64,000 nt of DNA from Rhodobacteraceae bacterium WD3A24 (GTDB lineage: Bacteria > Pseudomonadota > Alphaproteobacteria > Rhodobacterales > Rhodobacteraceae): positions 1 through 64,000 of the forward strand of contig PUHN01000014.1 of NCBI GenBank assembly GCA_002967695.1. The letters run 5' to 3'. Positions 56,445-64,000 of the stretch are shown one piece after another. The notes under the pieces are model-generated. The model searched no databases. It was not told where the DNA came from and saw only the letters and a program-made list of their open reading frames with translations. Made by a program: the position numbers and the translations under genes. Every line of letters starts with the position of its first letter. The stretch's first letter is position 1.

Positions 56445-57250
56445 CAGAGCTGCTGCGAAAGCCCGCCGGGCAAGCGGGAAAGGTGCATGACATCACGCCC
56501 GAGAGCGCGGGGTGGAGCTATGTCGGCTTTTCCCTCCACCGGCTGGCTCCGGGCGAACGCGCGGCCGCCTCCACGGGGGCACGCGAGGCCATCCTCGTGC
56601 TCGTCGAGGGGCGTGCCGAGATCACCGCCGATGAGCGCGAGATGGGCGAGCTGGGCGGGCGCATGGACGTCTTCGAGCGCACGCCGCCGCATTGCGTCTA
56701 TGTCCCCGACGGGGCCGATTGGTCGGCCAGGGCGACCAGCGAGGCAACGCTGGCCGTTTGCTCCGCCCCCGGCGCGGGCGGCCACCCCGCCCAGGTCATC
56801 GGGCCGGCCGGCATTCACCCGGTCGTGCGCGGCAAGGGCGCCAACACGCGCCATATCCATGCCATCGCGATGGAGGAGCGCGACGTCGCCGACAGTCTTC
56901 TGGTCACCGAAGTCTTCACCCCCGACGGCAACTGGTCCTCCTACCCGCCCCACCGCCATGACGAGGATTCCTATCCCGAGATCACCTATCTCGAGGAGAC
57001 CTATTACCACCGCCTCAACCCGCCGCAGGGCTTCGGCTTTCAGCGCGTCTTCACCGTGGACAGGAGCCTGGACGTATCCATGGCCGTTGAAAATCATGAC
57101 GTCGTCCTCGTCCCGCGCGGGCATCACCCCTGCGGGGTGCCCTATGGCTACGAGATGTATTACCTCAACGTCATGGCCGGCCCGCTGCGCAAGTGGCGCT
57201 TCAGGAACCATCCCGATCACGACTGGATATTTCAGCGCGACAAGGATTGA
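56441..57250 (+). CDS. iolB: 5-deoxy-glucuronate isomerase
   Basis: IolB isomerises 5-deoxy-glucuronate to 5-dehydro-2-deoxygluconate, the substrate of IolC. The 269-residue bicupin has the metal-binding PPHRHDEDSYPEITYLEETYYH and the C-terminal PRGHHPCGVPYGYEMYYLNVMAG. The start has GAGGAGG before it and overlaps the preceding small gene by 4 bases. It closes the iol run; iolA is not found here. Confidence 0.95.
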   Translation: MTELLRKPAGQAGKVHDITPESAGWSYVGFSLHRLAPGERAAASTGAREAILVLVEGRAEITADEREMGELGGRMDVFERTPPHCVYVPDGADWSARATSEATLAVCSAPGAGGHPAQVIGPAGIHPVVRGKGANTRHIHAIAMEERDVADSLLVTEVFTPDGNWSSYPPHRHDEDSYPEITYLEETYYHRLNPPQGFGFQRVFTVDRSLDVSMAVENHDVVLVPRGHHPCGVPYGYEMYYLNVMAGPLRKWRFRNHPDHDWIFQRDKD

Positions 57251-57251
57251 T

Positions 57252-57272
57252 CGCGCCCGCCGGACGGGCGCG
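57252..57272 (+). terminator. Stem-loop at the end of the iol operon
   Basis: CGCGCCCG at 57252-57259 and CGGGCGCG at 57265-57272 form a perfect 8-base stem with a 5-base loop, starting two bases after the iolB stop. No T tract follows. It lies between two convergent genes and probably marks the message end. Confidence 0.5.
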
Positions 57273-57329
57273 GCCCGGCATCCGGGTTCCCCACGCAGTC
57301 GCCACGGGCCAGAAGGGCGGCGCGCCGGG

Positions 57330-58418
57330 CTATTCGTGCCACTCGGCGCTCTGCATCTCGACGAGCCGGCTCGCGGTGCGTTCGAACTCGAAGCTGCCCG
57401 TGCCCTCCATGTAGAGCTGCGAGGGGCGGTCGGCAGCGCTGGCGATGAGGCGCACGCGCGCCTCGTAGAGCGTGTCGATCAGCGTGACGAAGCGCTTGGC
57501 CACATCGTAATTCGCGGCCGACAGCCGCGGGATCGACTCGAGGATCAGCACGCGCACGGTTTCGGCGATGGCCAGATAATCCGCCGCTCCCAGAGGCTGG
57601 CCGCACAGCGCCCAGAAATCAGCACGCGCCACGCCGTTGTGAAACGCCGGCAGCACCACGTCGCGGCCCTTGACCTGCAGCCTCAGCTCGCGCCCCGGAT
57701 CGCCGCCGGTGAGATCGTCCCATATCCGGTCGAGCGTGTCGCGCGCCGCGGAATCAGCGGGGGTGAACCAGACCTGCGCGCCCTTGAGGCGATGTTCGCG
57801 GTAATCGGTTTCGCTTTCGAGCTCGACGACATCCAGGCGTTGCTTGAGCAGGTCGATGAAAGGCAAGAACGCCTCGCGGTTCAGCCCGTCCTTGTAGAGA
57901 TCGTCGGGCGGGCGGTTCGATGTCGTCACGATGACCACGCCGGCCTTGATGAGCATCTGAAACAGCCGGCCGACCACCATCGCGTCGGTGATATCGGAAA
58001 TCTGCATCTCGTCGAAGCACAGCAGCCGCAGATCGCGCGCGGCCTCCTCGGCCACCGGGGCCAGCGCGTCGTCCACGCCGCGCTGCCGGGCGGCGTGCAT
58101 GCCCGAATGGATCTCCTGCATGAAGGCGTGAAAATGCACGCGCCGCTTGGCCTCGATCGGCACGGCGGCAAAGAACAGATCCATCAGCATCGACTTGCCG
58201 CGCCCCACGCCGCCCCAGAGGTAAAGCCCCCTGGGTGGCTCCGGCGCGCGGCGCAGCAACGTGCCCAGCAGGCCGCCCCGCGCGCGCGGCGCCGGATTCT
58301 CGGCGAGCCACGCGCGCAGGCTCTCGAGTTTCGGCACCACAGCGCGCTGGCCGGCGTCGGGGGTCAGCGCGCCTTCGGCGGCCATGCGGTCATAAATCCG
58401 GGTCAGGGTCTCGCTCAT
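57330..58418 (-). CDS. zapE: Cell division protein ZapE (AFG1-like ATPase)
   Basis: This 362-residue AAA-type ATPase of the AFG1/ZapE family has Walker A (WGGVGRGKSMLMD) and Walker B (LLCFDEMQISD), followed by TTSNRPPDDLY (sensor region) and a late LYEARVRLIASA. In E. coli ZapE acts on FtsZ rings during constriction; mitochondrial AFG1 serves protein quality control. The ATG at 58416-58418 is the family-like start. It is divergent from the MFS gene. Confidence 0.94.
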   Translation of the reverse strand: MSETLTRIYDRMAAEGALTPDAGQRAVVPKLESLRAWLAENPAPRARGGLLGTLLRRAPEPPRGLYLWGGVGRGKSMLMDLFFAAVPIEAKRRVHFHAFMQEIHSGMHAARQRGVDDALAPVAEEAARDLRLLCFDEMQISDITDAMVVGRLFQMLIKAGVVIVTTSNRPPDDLYKDGLNREAFLPFIDLLKQRLDVVELESETDYREHRLKGAQVWFTPADSAARDTLDRIWDDLTGGDPGRELRLQVKGRDVVLPAFHNGVARADFWALCGQPLGAADYLAIAETVRVLILESIPRLSAANYDVAKRFVTLIDTLYEARVRLIASAADRPSQLYMEGTGSFEFERTASRLVEMQSAEWHE

Positions 58419-58470
58419 GGCCGCGTCCAATAGCCGGACGCGGGCGCGCTGAAAACCCTGGCGCGGGGAT

Positions 58471-58500
58471 TTGACCTTTTGCTTGTTCGCGGCGAATACT
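58471..58500 (+). promoter_or_regulatory. Candidate sigma-70 promoter of the MFS gene
   Basis: TTGACC at 58471-58476 is followed 18 bases later by AATACT at 58495-58500, thirty bases before the MFS start codon. GAGG lies before that codon. Confidence 0.5.
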
Positions 58501-58529
58501 GCGCCCGCCCTTGCCGCAAAGAGGTAATC

Positions 58530-59774
58530 ATGCAAGCCACGCGCGCGCCATTCTTCACCCCCGTCCTGATCGGCGGCTGCATCATCATGATGCTGGGCTT
58601 CGGTGTACGCGCAAGCTTCGGCGTGTTCCAGATTCCGGTGGCCGACGAATTCGGCTGGCCGCGTGCCGAATTCAGCCTCGCCATCGCCATCCAGAACCTC
58701 GCCTGGGGCGTGGGCCAGCCGATCTTCGGAGCCATCGCAGAGCGTTTCGGCGACCGCCGCGCGATCCTGCTGGGGGCGCTGACCTATGCGCTGGGGCTGG
58801 TTCTCTCGGCTTTCGCGGTCACGCCCGGCGCGCATCAGCTGCTCGAAATCCTCGTGGGGTTCGGCATTGCGGGCACGGGGTTCGGCGTCATCCTCGCCGT
58901 GGTCGGCCGCGCGGCCAGTGACGAGAACCGCTCGCTCACGCTGGGGGTGGCGACGGCGGCGGGGTCCGCCGGGCAGGTGGTCGGCCCGCCGATGGCCGAG
59001 CTCCTGCTGGGACTTTACGACTGGCAGACCGTCTTCATCATTTTTGCCGCGCTCATCATCGCCGCCATGGCTGCGCTGCCGATGATGCGCGTGCCGCCCC
59101 CCGCCGCGCCCGCCGTGCCGGGCCGGGGCATGGCATTCGCCTTGCGGCGCGCGCTGCGCGATCCCTCCTTCGGGCTGATCTTCATCGGCTTCTTTTCCTG
59201 CGGCTATCAACTGGGTTTCATCACCGCGCATTTCCCGGCCTTCGTCACCGAGCTTTGCGGCCCGATCGACCCGTCGGGGATGCTGGCCTCGCTGGGTGTC
59301 ACGACGACATCGGCGCTGGGGGCGGTGGCCATCGCGGTGATCGGGCTGACCAATATCGCGGGGACCATCACCGCCGGATGGGCCGGGCGGCGGATGTCGA
59401 AGAAGCACCTGCTGGCCGGCATCTACGCGGCGCGCACGGTGGCGGCGGCGGCCTTCATCCTCGCGCCGATCACACCCGGCTCGGTGATGGCATTCTCGGT
59501 GGTTATGGGGGCGCTGTGGCTGGCCACCGTGCCGCTGACCTCGGGGCTCGTGGCGCAAATCTGGGGGCTGCGCTACATGGGCACGCTGTACGGCATCGTC
59601 TTCTTCAGCCACCAGCTGGGCAGCTTCATCGGCGTTTGGCTGGGCGGCGCGCTCTATGACCTGCACGGGACCTATACCCTCGTGTGGTGGGTGGGTGTGG
59701 GCGTGGGGCTGCTCTCGGCGCTGGTGCATCTGCCGGTGGCCGACCGCCCCCGCGACCTGCCCGCCGCGGCTTGA
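58530..59774 (+). CDS. MFS transporter
   Basis: This 414-residue protein with twelve predicted helices resembles oxalate/formate-antiporter-like or monocarboxylate MFS members (GFGVRASFGVFQIPVADEFGW, GRAASDENRSLTLGVATAAGS, ALWLATVPLTSGLVAQIWG). The loop between helices two and three has AERFGDRRAILLG, the MFS signature. Substrate unknown. It stands alone between divergent zapE and convergent folC. Confidence 0.88.
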   Translation: MQATRAPFFTPVLIGGCIIMMLGFGVRASFGVFQIPVADEFGWPRAEFSLAIAIQNLAWGVGQPIFGAIAERFGDRRAILLGALTYALGLVLSAFAVTPGAHQLLEILVGFGIAGTGFGVILAVVGRAASDENRSLTLGVATAAGSAGQVVGPPMAELLLGLYDWQTVFIIFAALIIAAMAALPMMRVPPPAAPAVPGRGMAFALRRALRDPSFGLIFIGFFSCGYQLGFITAHFPAFVTELCGPIDPSGMLASLGVTTTSALGAVAIAVIGLTNIAGTITAGWAGRRMSKKHLLAGIYAARTVAAAAFILAPITPGSVMAFSVVMGALWLATVPLTSGLVAQIWGLRYMGTLYGIVFFSHQLGSFIGVWLGGALYDLHGTYTLVWWVGVGVGLLSALVHLPVADRPRDLPAAA

Positions 59775-59797
59775 ATCACCATGCGCCGCTGGCGGCG

Positions 59798-61081
59798 TCA
59801 GCCGTTTTCGCGCAGGATGGACCCGGCGAGGTAAAGTGATCCGCAGATGAGAACGCGCGCGTCGGGGGAGCGGGCGACCACCTCCGCCAGTGCGTCGGCG
59901 ACGCTATCGGCGATTTGCGCGCGGTGCCCGGCCGTGCGGGCGGCGGCCGCGGTCTGTTCGGGGGGCAAGGTCGCCGCCTCGCCGGGGACGGGCACGGCCG
60001 TCAGGCTCGCGGCCCGCTCGGAAAGCGGGCGCAGATAGCCGCCAATATCCTTGGTATTGAGCATCCCGCAGATCAGATGGGTCGGCCGGGGCGGCATGGC
60101 CGCGAGCGTGGCCGCCAGCGCCTGCCCGGCGGCGGGGTTGTGGCCGCCGTCGAGCCAGATCTCGGCATCCGGCGCCGCCTCGGCCAGCGGGCCGCGCCGC
60201 AGGCGCTGCATGCGTGCGGACCAGTCGGCGCGCGTGATCGCGGCCTCGCAGGCCGGCTCATTCATGCCCAGATGGCGCAGCGCGGCGATCGCCATGCCCG
60301 CATTGCCGATCTGGTGCGGGCCCGGCAGAACCGGCAGCGGGAGGTCGAGCAGGCCGGTCTCGTCCTGATAGACCAGCCGCCCGCGCTCCTGCCAGGCGTG
60401 CCAGTGCTGGCCGTGGGCGATCAGCGGCGCCCCCAGTCGTGCCGCGCGCGCCTCGATCACCTCCATCGCCGCGTCTTCCTGCGGCCCGACCACGCAGGGC
60501 ACGCCGCGCTTGAGAATGCCGGCCTTCTCGGCGGCGATCTCGGGCAGCGTGTCGCCCAGGTATTGCTGGTGATCCAGCGCGACGGGCGTAATGACGGTCA
60601 GGCGCGGGCGGTCGACAACATTGGTGGCGTCCAGCCGCCCGCCCAGCCCAACCTCCAGCAGCAGCCAGTCGGCGGGCACGCGGGCGAACGCCAGCAGCGC
60701 CGCGCAGGTGGTGATCTCGAAATAGGTGATCGGGGCGGGGCCATTGGCGGCCTCGACCTCGTCGAGCAGGGCGGCCAGCGCAGGCTCGTCGATCAGCCTG
60801 CCCGCAAGCCGGATACGTTCGTGAAACCGCGCCAGGTGCGGCGAGGTATAGGCATGAACGCGCTCGCCCGCGCCCTCCAGCCCCGCGCGGATCATCGCCA
60901 GGGTCGAGCCCTTGCCGTTGGTGCCGGCGGCGTGGATCACCGGCGGCAGGCGCGTCTGCGGGTCGCCCGTTGCATGCAGCAGCCGCCAGACGCGGTCGAG
61001 CGTGAGGTCGATGATCTTGGGATGCAGCCTCATCAGACGCGCGAGGATCGCGTCGGAGGCCGGGGCGGTATCACTTGTCAT
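59798..61081 (-). CDS. folC: Bifunctional folylpolyglutamate/dihydrofolate synthase
   Basis: FolC adds glutamate to dihydropteroate and to folates. The 427-residue Mur-ligase-type enzyme has the ATP loop HAAGTNGKGSTLAMI, TSPHLARFHERIRLAG, LLLEVGLGGRLDATNVVD and the C-terminal LDGGHNPAAGQALA. It follows accD on the same strand, an arrangement common in proteobacteria, with 59 bases between. Confidence 0.96.
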   Translation of the reverse strand: MTSDTAPASDAILARLMRLHPKIIDLTLDRVWRLLHATGDPQTRLPPVIHAAGTNGKGSTLAMIRAGLEGAGERVHAYTSPHLARFHERIRLAGRLIDEPALAALLDEVEAANGPAPITYFEITTCAALLAFARVPADWLLLEVGLGGRLDATNVVDRPRLTVITPVALDHQQYLGDTLPEIAAEKAGILKRGVPCVVGPQEDAAMEVIEARAARLGAPLIAHGQHWHAWQERGRLVYQDETGLLDLPLPVLPGPHQIGNAGMAIAALRHLGMNEPACEAAITRADWSARMQRLRRGPLAEAAPDAEIWLDGGHNPAAGQALAATLAAMPPRPTHLICGMLNTKDIGGYLRPLSERAASLTAVPVPGEAATLPPEQTAAAARTAGHRAQIADSVADALAEVVARSPDARVLICGSLYLAGSILRENG

Positions 61082-61140
61082 GGAGCTGGCCGGTCGGCCT
61101 CCCTTGAATGAACGGCCGTTGCGGCGCGCGGGCGCCGGGC

Positions 61141-62115
61141 TCAGCCCGTGCCCCGGTCGGTCTTTTCCCCGGCGGTCTCGCTGGCATCTCCGGCCTCGGC
61201 CTGCCGCGGCTCCGGTTCGGCGGGGGTGAGCGGCTCGGGCGGGGGCAGATCGCCGCGCACCGCCGGCGGCTGGTGCATGAGCATCCGAAGGATCGTGATG
61301 AGCTCGTCACGCATGTCCTTGCGGTGGGTGACGCGGTCGAGCATGCCGTGATCGAGCAGGTATTCGGCGCGCTGGAAACCCTCGGGCAGCTTCTCACGGA
61401 TGGTCTGCTCGATCACCCGCGGCCCGGCGAAGCAGATCAGCGCGTTGGGCTCGGCGATCTGGACATCGCCGAGCATCGCGTAACTCGCGGTCACGCCGCC
61501 CGTGGTGGGGTGGGTGAGCACCACGATATAGGGCAGGCCCGCCTCGCGCAGCATCTGCACGGCCACGGTGGTGCGGGGCATCTGCATGAGGCTGAGAATC
61601 CCCTCCTGCATGCGCGCCCCGCCCGCGGCGGAGAACAGTACCAGAGGGCGGCCGAGTTTGACCGCGCGCTCGCAGGCGGCGATGATGGCGTTGCCGACAT
61701 ACATGCCCATCGAGCCGCCCATGAAGCTGAAGTCTTGCGCGGCGGAAACGACGGGGGTGCGGCCCACCTCGCCCTCGGCGATGAGCATCGCCTCCTTTTC
61801 GCCTGTGGCCCGCTGGGCGGCCTTCATCCGGTCGGGATAGCGCTTCTGGTCGCGGAAATGGAGCGGGTCGGCCACCGGTTCAGGCACCTTCACCTCGGAA
61901 TAGACGCCGTTGTCGAACAGCGTCTTGAAGCGCTCGCGCGGCGTAATCGGCATGTGGTGGCCGCAATTGGTGCAGACATTGAGATTGTCGGCCAATTCGC
62001 GATGAAACAGCATCGAGCCGCACTCGTCGCATTTGCGCCAGAGATTCTCGGGCACTTCGCGGCGCGAGAAAAGCGAGTTTATGCGCGGGCGGACGTAGTT
62101 GGTGATCCAGTTCAT
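61141..62115 (-). CDS. accD: Acetyl-CoA carboxylase carboxyltransferase beta subunit
   Basis: AccD carries out carboxyl transfer from biotin to acetyl-CoA with AccA. The 324-residue protein has the N-terminal zinc ribbon (C-x2-C in KCDECGSM and C-x2-C in VCTNCGHH) and the crotonase-type domain with SFMGGSMGMYVGNAI, FSAAGGARMQEGILSLMQM, HPTTGGVTASYAMLGD and GFQRAEYLLDHGMLD. An acidic/basic tail of about 35 residues is variable among relatives. It is followed by folC. Confidence 0.97.
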   Translation of the reverse strand: MNWITNYVRPRINSLFSRREVPENLWRKCDECGSMLFHRELADNLNVCTNCGHHMPITPRERFKTLFDNGVYSEVKVPEPVADPLHFRDQKRYPDRMKAAQRATGEKEAMLIAEGEVGRTPVVSAAQDFSFMGGSMGMYVGNAIIAACERAVKLGRPLVLFSAAGGARMQEGILSLMQMPRTTVAVQMLREAGLPYIVVLTHPTTGGVTASYAMLGDVQIAEPNALICFAGPRVIEQTIREKLPEGFQRAEYLLDHGMLDRVTHRKDMRDELITILRMLMHQPPAVRGDLPPPEPLTPAEPEPRQAEAGDASETAGEKTDRGTG

Positions 62116-62189
62116 CGCGGGTGTTGTCCTCGGCGGCCAGGGCCATCACGGTGTGCCGCCCAGATAAGCCGGCGGGCGCGTGAATGCAA

Positions 62190-63086
62190 TCAGCGGCGGT
62201 GGCGCAGCGCGAAGCGTCCGACCAGCCAGATGAGGGCGAGAAGGGCCATGTCGAGCGCCATCAGGGGCCGCAATGCCGCCGCGTCGGGCGGGTGGGGATA
62301 GCGCCACAATGCCAGCCCGTCGAGCCCGCCGCCCATGGAGACGATCAGAAGCGCGTAGACGTTGTTGGCGAAATGCAGCCCCCAGGCCAGCCCGAGACTG
62401 CCGCTGCGCGCCGTCAGGTCGGCCGCGATCAGCCCGAACAGCCCGGTCGAGGCGACCACCAGCCAGGTATTGCCGCCCATCGTGACCGGGTCGTAATGTA
62501 CCAGACCGAAGGCCAGCGAGGGCAGTATCAGCCAGCCGAGCGGGCTGCGGAATCGTGCGGCGAGTTGCTGGAGCATGTAGCCGCGAAACAGGGCTTCTTC
62601 GGCGCCGGTCTGGACGATCAGCCCGAGCAGGGCAATGGGCAGCAGGGCCGCCCACAGCGCCGGATCGAGGCCGGGTGTCAGATCGCTCCAGCCCGACCAG
62701 GCCAGCCCCGCCGGCGCGAAGGCCACGAGCGCTAGCCCGATCCCGAGAAAGAAGTCGCGCAGGGCAATCCGCCACGGCCCGATGATACTGGCCAAGCCGC
62801 GCCCCTGCATCAGCCGCGCGGCCACAACCGTGCCCAGCATCAGCCCCGAGAAGGAGGCGAGCAGAACCAGCAGCGTGATCGGATCGCCGCCCCGCGACAC
62901 ACGGTCGAGCGCCCCGAGGAGTGCCGCATCGCTCATCAGCAGCCGCAGGGTCAGCCCCGTCAGGGCCAGAAATCCCGCATAGAACACCACGACGAGCGCG
63001 AGCCCCACCACAAGCCGCCAGAACTGAGGCCTTTGCCGGGCGGGGGCAATGTAGCGTTCGAAGACCTGCGGGCGGAGCATGGGCAT
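62190..63086 (-). CDS. CPBP family intramembrane metalloprotease-like protein
   Basis: This 298-residue protein with about eight hydrophobic segments has the CPBP (Abi/CAAX protease) motifs GAEEALFRGYMLQQL, FGLVHYDP and LGLHFANN, which carry the Glu-Glu and His residues of the membrane active site. CPBP proteins include CAAX proteases, bacteriocin self-immunity proteins and proteins of unknown role. It is divergent from ilvD. Two ATGs (63084-63086 and two codons later) could both serve as start. Confidence 0.85.
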   Translation of the reverse strand: MPMLRPQVFERYIAPARQRPQFWRLVVGLALVVVFYAGFLALTGLTLRLLMSDAALLGALDRVSRGGDPITLLVLLASFSGLMLGTVVAARLMQGRGLASIIGPWRIALRDFFLGIGLALVAFAPAGLAWSGWSDLTPGLDPALWAALLPIALLGLIVQTGAEEALFRGYMLQQLAARFRSPLGWLILPSLAFGLVHYDPVTMGGNTWLVVASTGLFGLIAADLTARSGSLGLAWGLHFANNVYALLIVSMGGGLDGLALWRYPHPPDAAALRPLMALDMALLALIWLVGRFALRHRR

Positions 63087-63266
63087 CACCTGTATCGGGG
63101 CGAGAACCCGTGCACTGTGTCGTGAAGCCGAAACGGGGGCAAGCGCATGGCCCGCGTCACGTGGCAACAGGGCGACGCGCCCCGCCGGCGGGGGCAAAGC
63201 CGCTTGCGCAGCCTCGCCGCGCCGCCTATCCAGAAAGGCAACGACAGACGAGGGGGAGCACAGCAC

Positions 63267-64000
63267 ATGAGCCAGAGGACTTACGACAAGGCGCACCTGC
63301 CCAGCCGGCATGTCACCGAAGGGGCGTCGCGGGCGCCGCATCGCTCCTACTATTACGCGATGGGGCTGTCCGAGGAGGAAATCCACCAGCCCTTTGTCGG
63401 CGTTGCCACCTGCTGGAACGAGGCCGCGCCCTGCAACATCGCGCTCTCGCGGCAGGCGCAGGCGGTCAAGTCGGGCGTGAAGTCCAATCGCGGGACGCCG
63501 CGCGAGTTTACCACCATCACGGTGACCGACGGCATCGCCATGGGCCATGAGGGCATGCGGTCGAGCCTGGCCTCGCGCGAGGCCATCGCGGATACCGTCG
63601 AGCTGACCATGCGGGGCCACAGCTATGACGCGCTCGTCGGGCTGGCGGGCTGCGACAAGTCGCTGCCGGGCATGATGATGGCGATGGTCCGGCTCAACGT
63701 GCCGTCAGTGTTCATCTATGGCGGCTCCATCCTTCCGGGCCGTCTCAATGGCAAGGATGTTACGGTTCAGGATGTCTTCGAGGCGGTCGGCAAGCATCAG
63801 GCGGGCAACTATTCCGATGCCGAACTGGCCATCCTCGAACGCATCGCCTGCCCCTCCGCCGGCGCCTGCGGCGGGCAGTTCACCGCCAACACCATGGCCT
63901 GCGTGAGCGAGGCCATCGGGCTGGCGTTGCCCAATTCCTCGGGCGCGCCGGCGCCCTATGAATCGCGCGACCAGTATGGCGAAGCCTCCGGCGCGGCGGT
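63267..64000 (+). CDS. ilvD: Dihydroxy-acid dehydratase, N-terminal part (runs off right edge)
   Basis: IlvD dehydrates dihydroxy acids in isoleucine, valine and pantothenate precursor synthesis. About 244 codons are visible, with the iron-sulfur cysteines in VATCWNEAAPCN, LAGCDKSLPGMMMA and CPSAGACGGQFTANTM, all at family positions. GAGGGGGAG lies before the ATG at 63267. The rest is outside the window. Confidence 0.95.
   Translation, partial: MSQRTYDKAHLPSRHVTEGASRAPHRSYYYAMGLSEEEIHQPFVGVATCWNEAAPCNIALSRQAQAVKSGVKSNRGTPREFTTITVTDGIAMGHEGMRSSLASREAIADTVELTMRGHSYDALVGLAGCDKSLPGMMMAMVRLNVPSVFIYGGSILPGRLNGKDVTVQDVFEAVGKHQAGNYSDAELAILERIACPSAGACGGQFTANTMACVSEAIGLALPNSSGAPAPYESRDQYGEASGAA

Overview
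The window is a high-GC, gene-dense piece of an alphaproteobacterial chromosome, most likely a member of the Rhodobacterales (Rhodobacter/roseobacter relatives). The evidence is the rpoE-chrR pair facing a FAD oxidase-DUF1365-transporter-DUF3833-SDR operon, a CcrM-type GANTC methyltransferase, the rsmB-heparinase-purH-lspA-DUF3035 block, a DUF1674 protein and a GAGGATATTT element beside a terminator-like hairpin. I see no rRNA, tRNA, CRISPR array or insertion sequence. No gene-free stretch exceeds 300 bases.

Layout. 1-9800 (mostly minus): partial mutL, two M16 peptidases, a DUF3035 lipoprotein, lspA, purH, a heparinase II/III-like gene and rsmB. 9875-17594: housekeeping genes (a DUF1674 SDH assembly factor, dapB, rbfA, truB, rnhB, ccrM) mixed with a phosphodiester glycosidase-like protein, DUF1643, a membrane-tethered winged-helix regulator and two secreted proteins, one built of four Cys-pair repeats. 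17725-18618: an orphan rfbA. 18775-24797: the singlet-oxygen sigma factor RpoE, its Zn/cupin anti-sigma factor ChrR, and the divergent five-gene operon, with TGATCC promoter motifs on both strands of the shared intergenic region. 24860-29205: DUF3775, a caspase-like/peptidoglycan-binding protein, a GAPDH and an iron cluster (hemP, bfd, bfr). 29254-34820 (minus): a DASS-type anion transporter, a glycosyltransferase fused to a degenerate phosphoesterase domain, a flippase-like protein and ExoD. 34889-37912: modE and modABC. 37997-39668: panB and panC. 39860-42358: a dimethylglycine dehydrogenase-like flavoprotein.

42392-57250 is the most striking region: a combined rhizopine (moc-like) and inositol (iol) catabolic island. 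On the minus strand lie a MocD-like desaturase-type oxygenase, a MocE Rieske ferredoxin, a stump of a MocF-like ferredoxin reductase and a MocA-like dehydrogenase. On the plus strand follow a LacI regulator, a MocC-like isomerase, a sugar ABC importer (binding protein, permease, ATPase), a decayed SDR, then iolG, an iolC fusion, iolD, iolE, a small membrane protein and iolB. Read as a pathway, a methylated inosamine or inositol would be imported, O-demethylated, dehydrogenated and passed through the Iol route. iolA, needed for the last step, is not in the window. Two ATGAT-N4-ATCAT palindromes sit where a LacI-type regulator would control both arms.

57330-64000: zapE, an MFS transporter, folC, accD, a CPBP membrane protease and the start of ilvD, which runs off the right edge.
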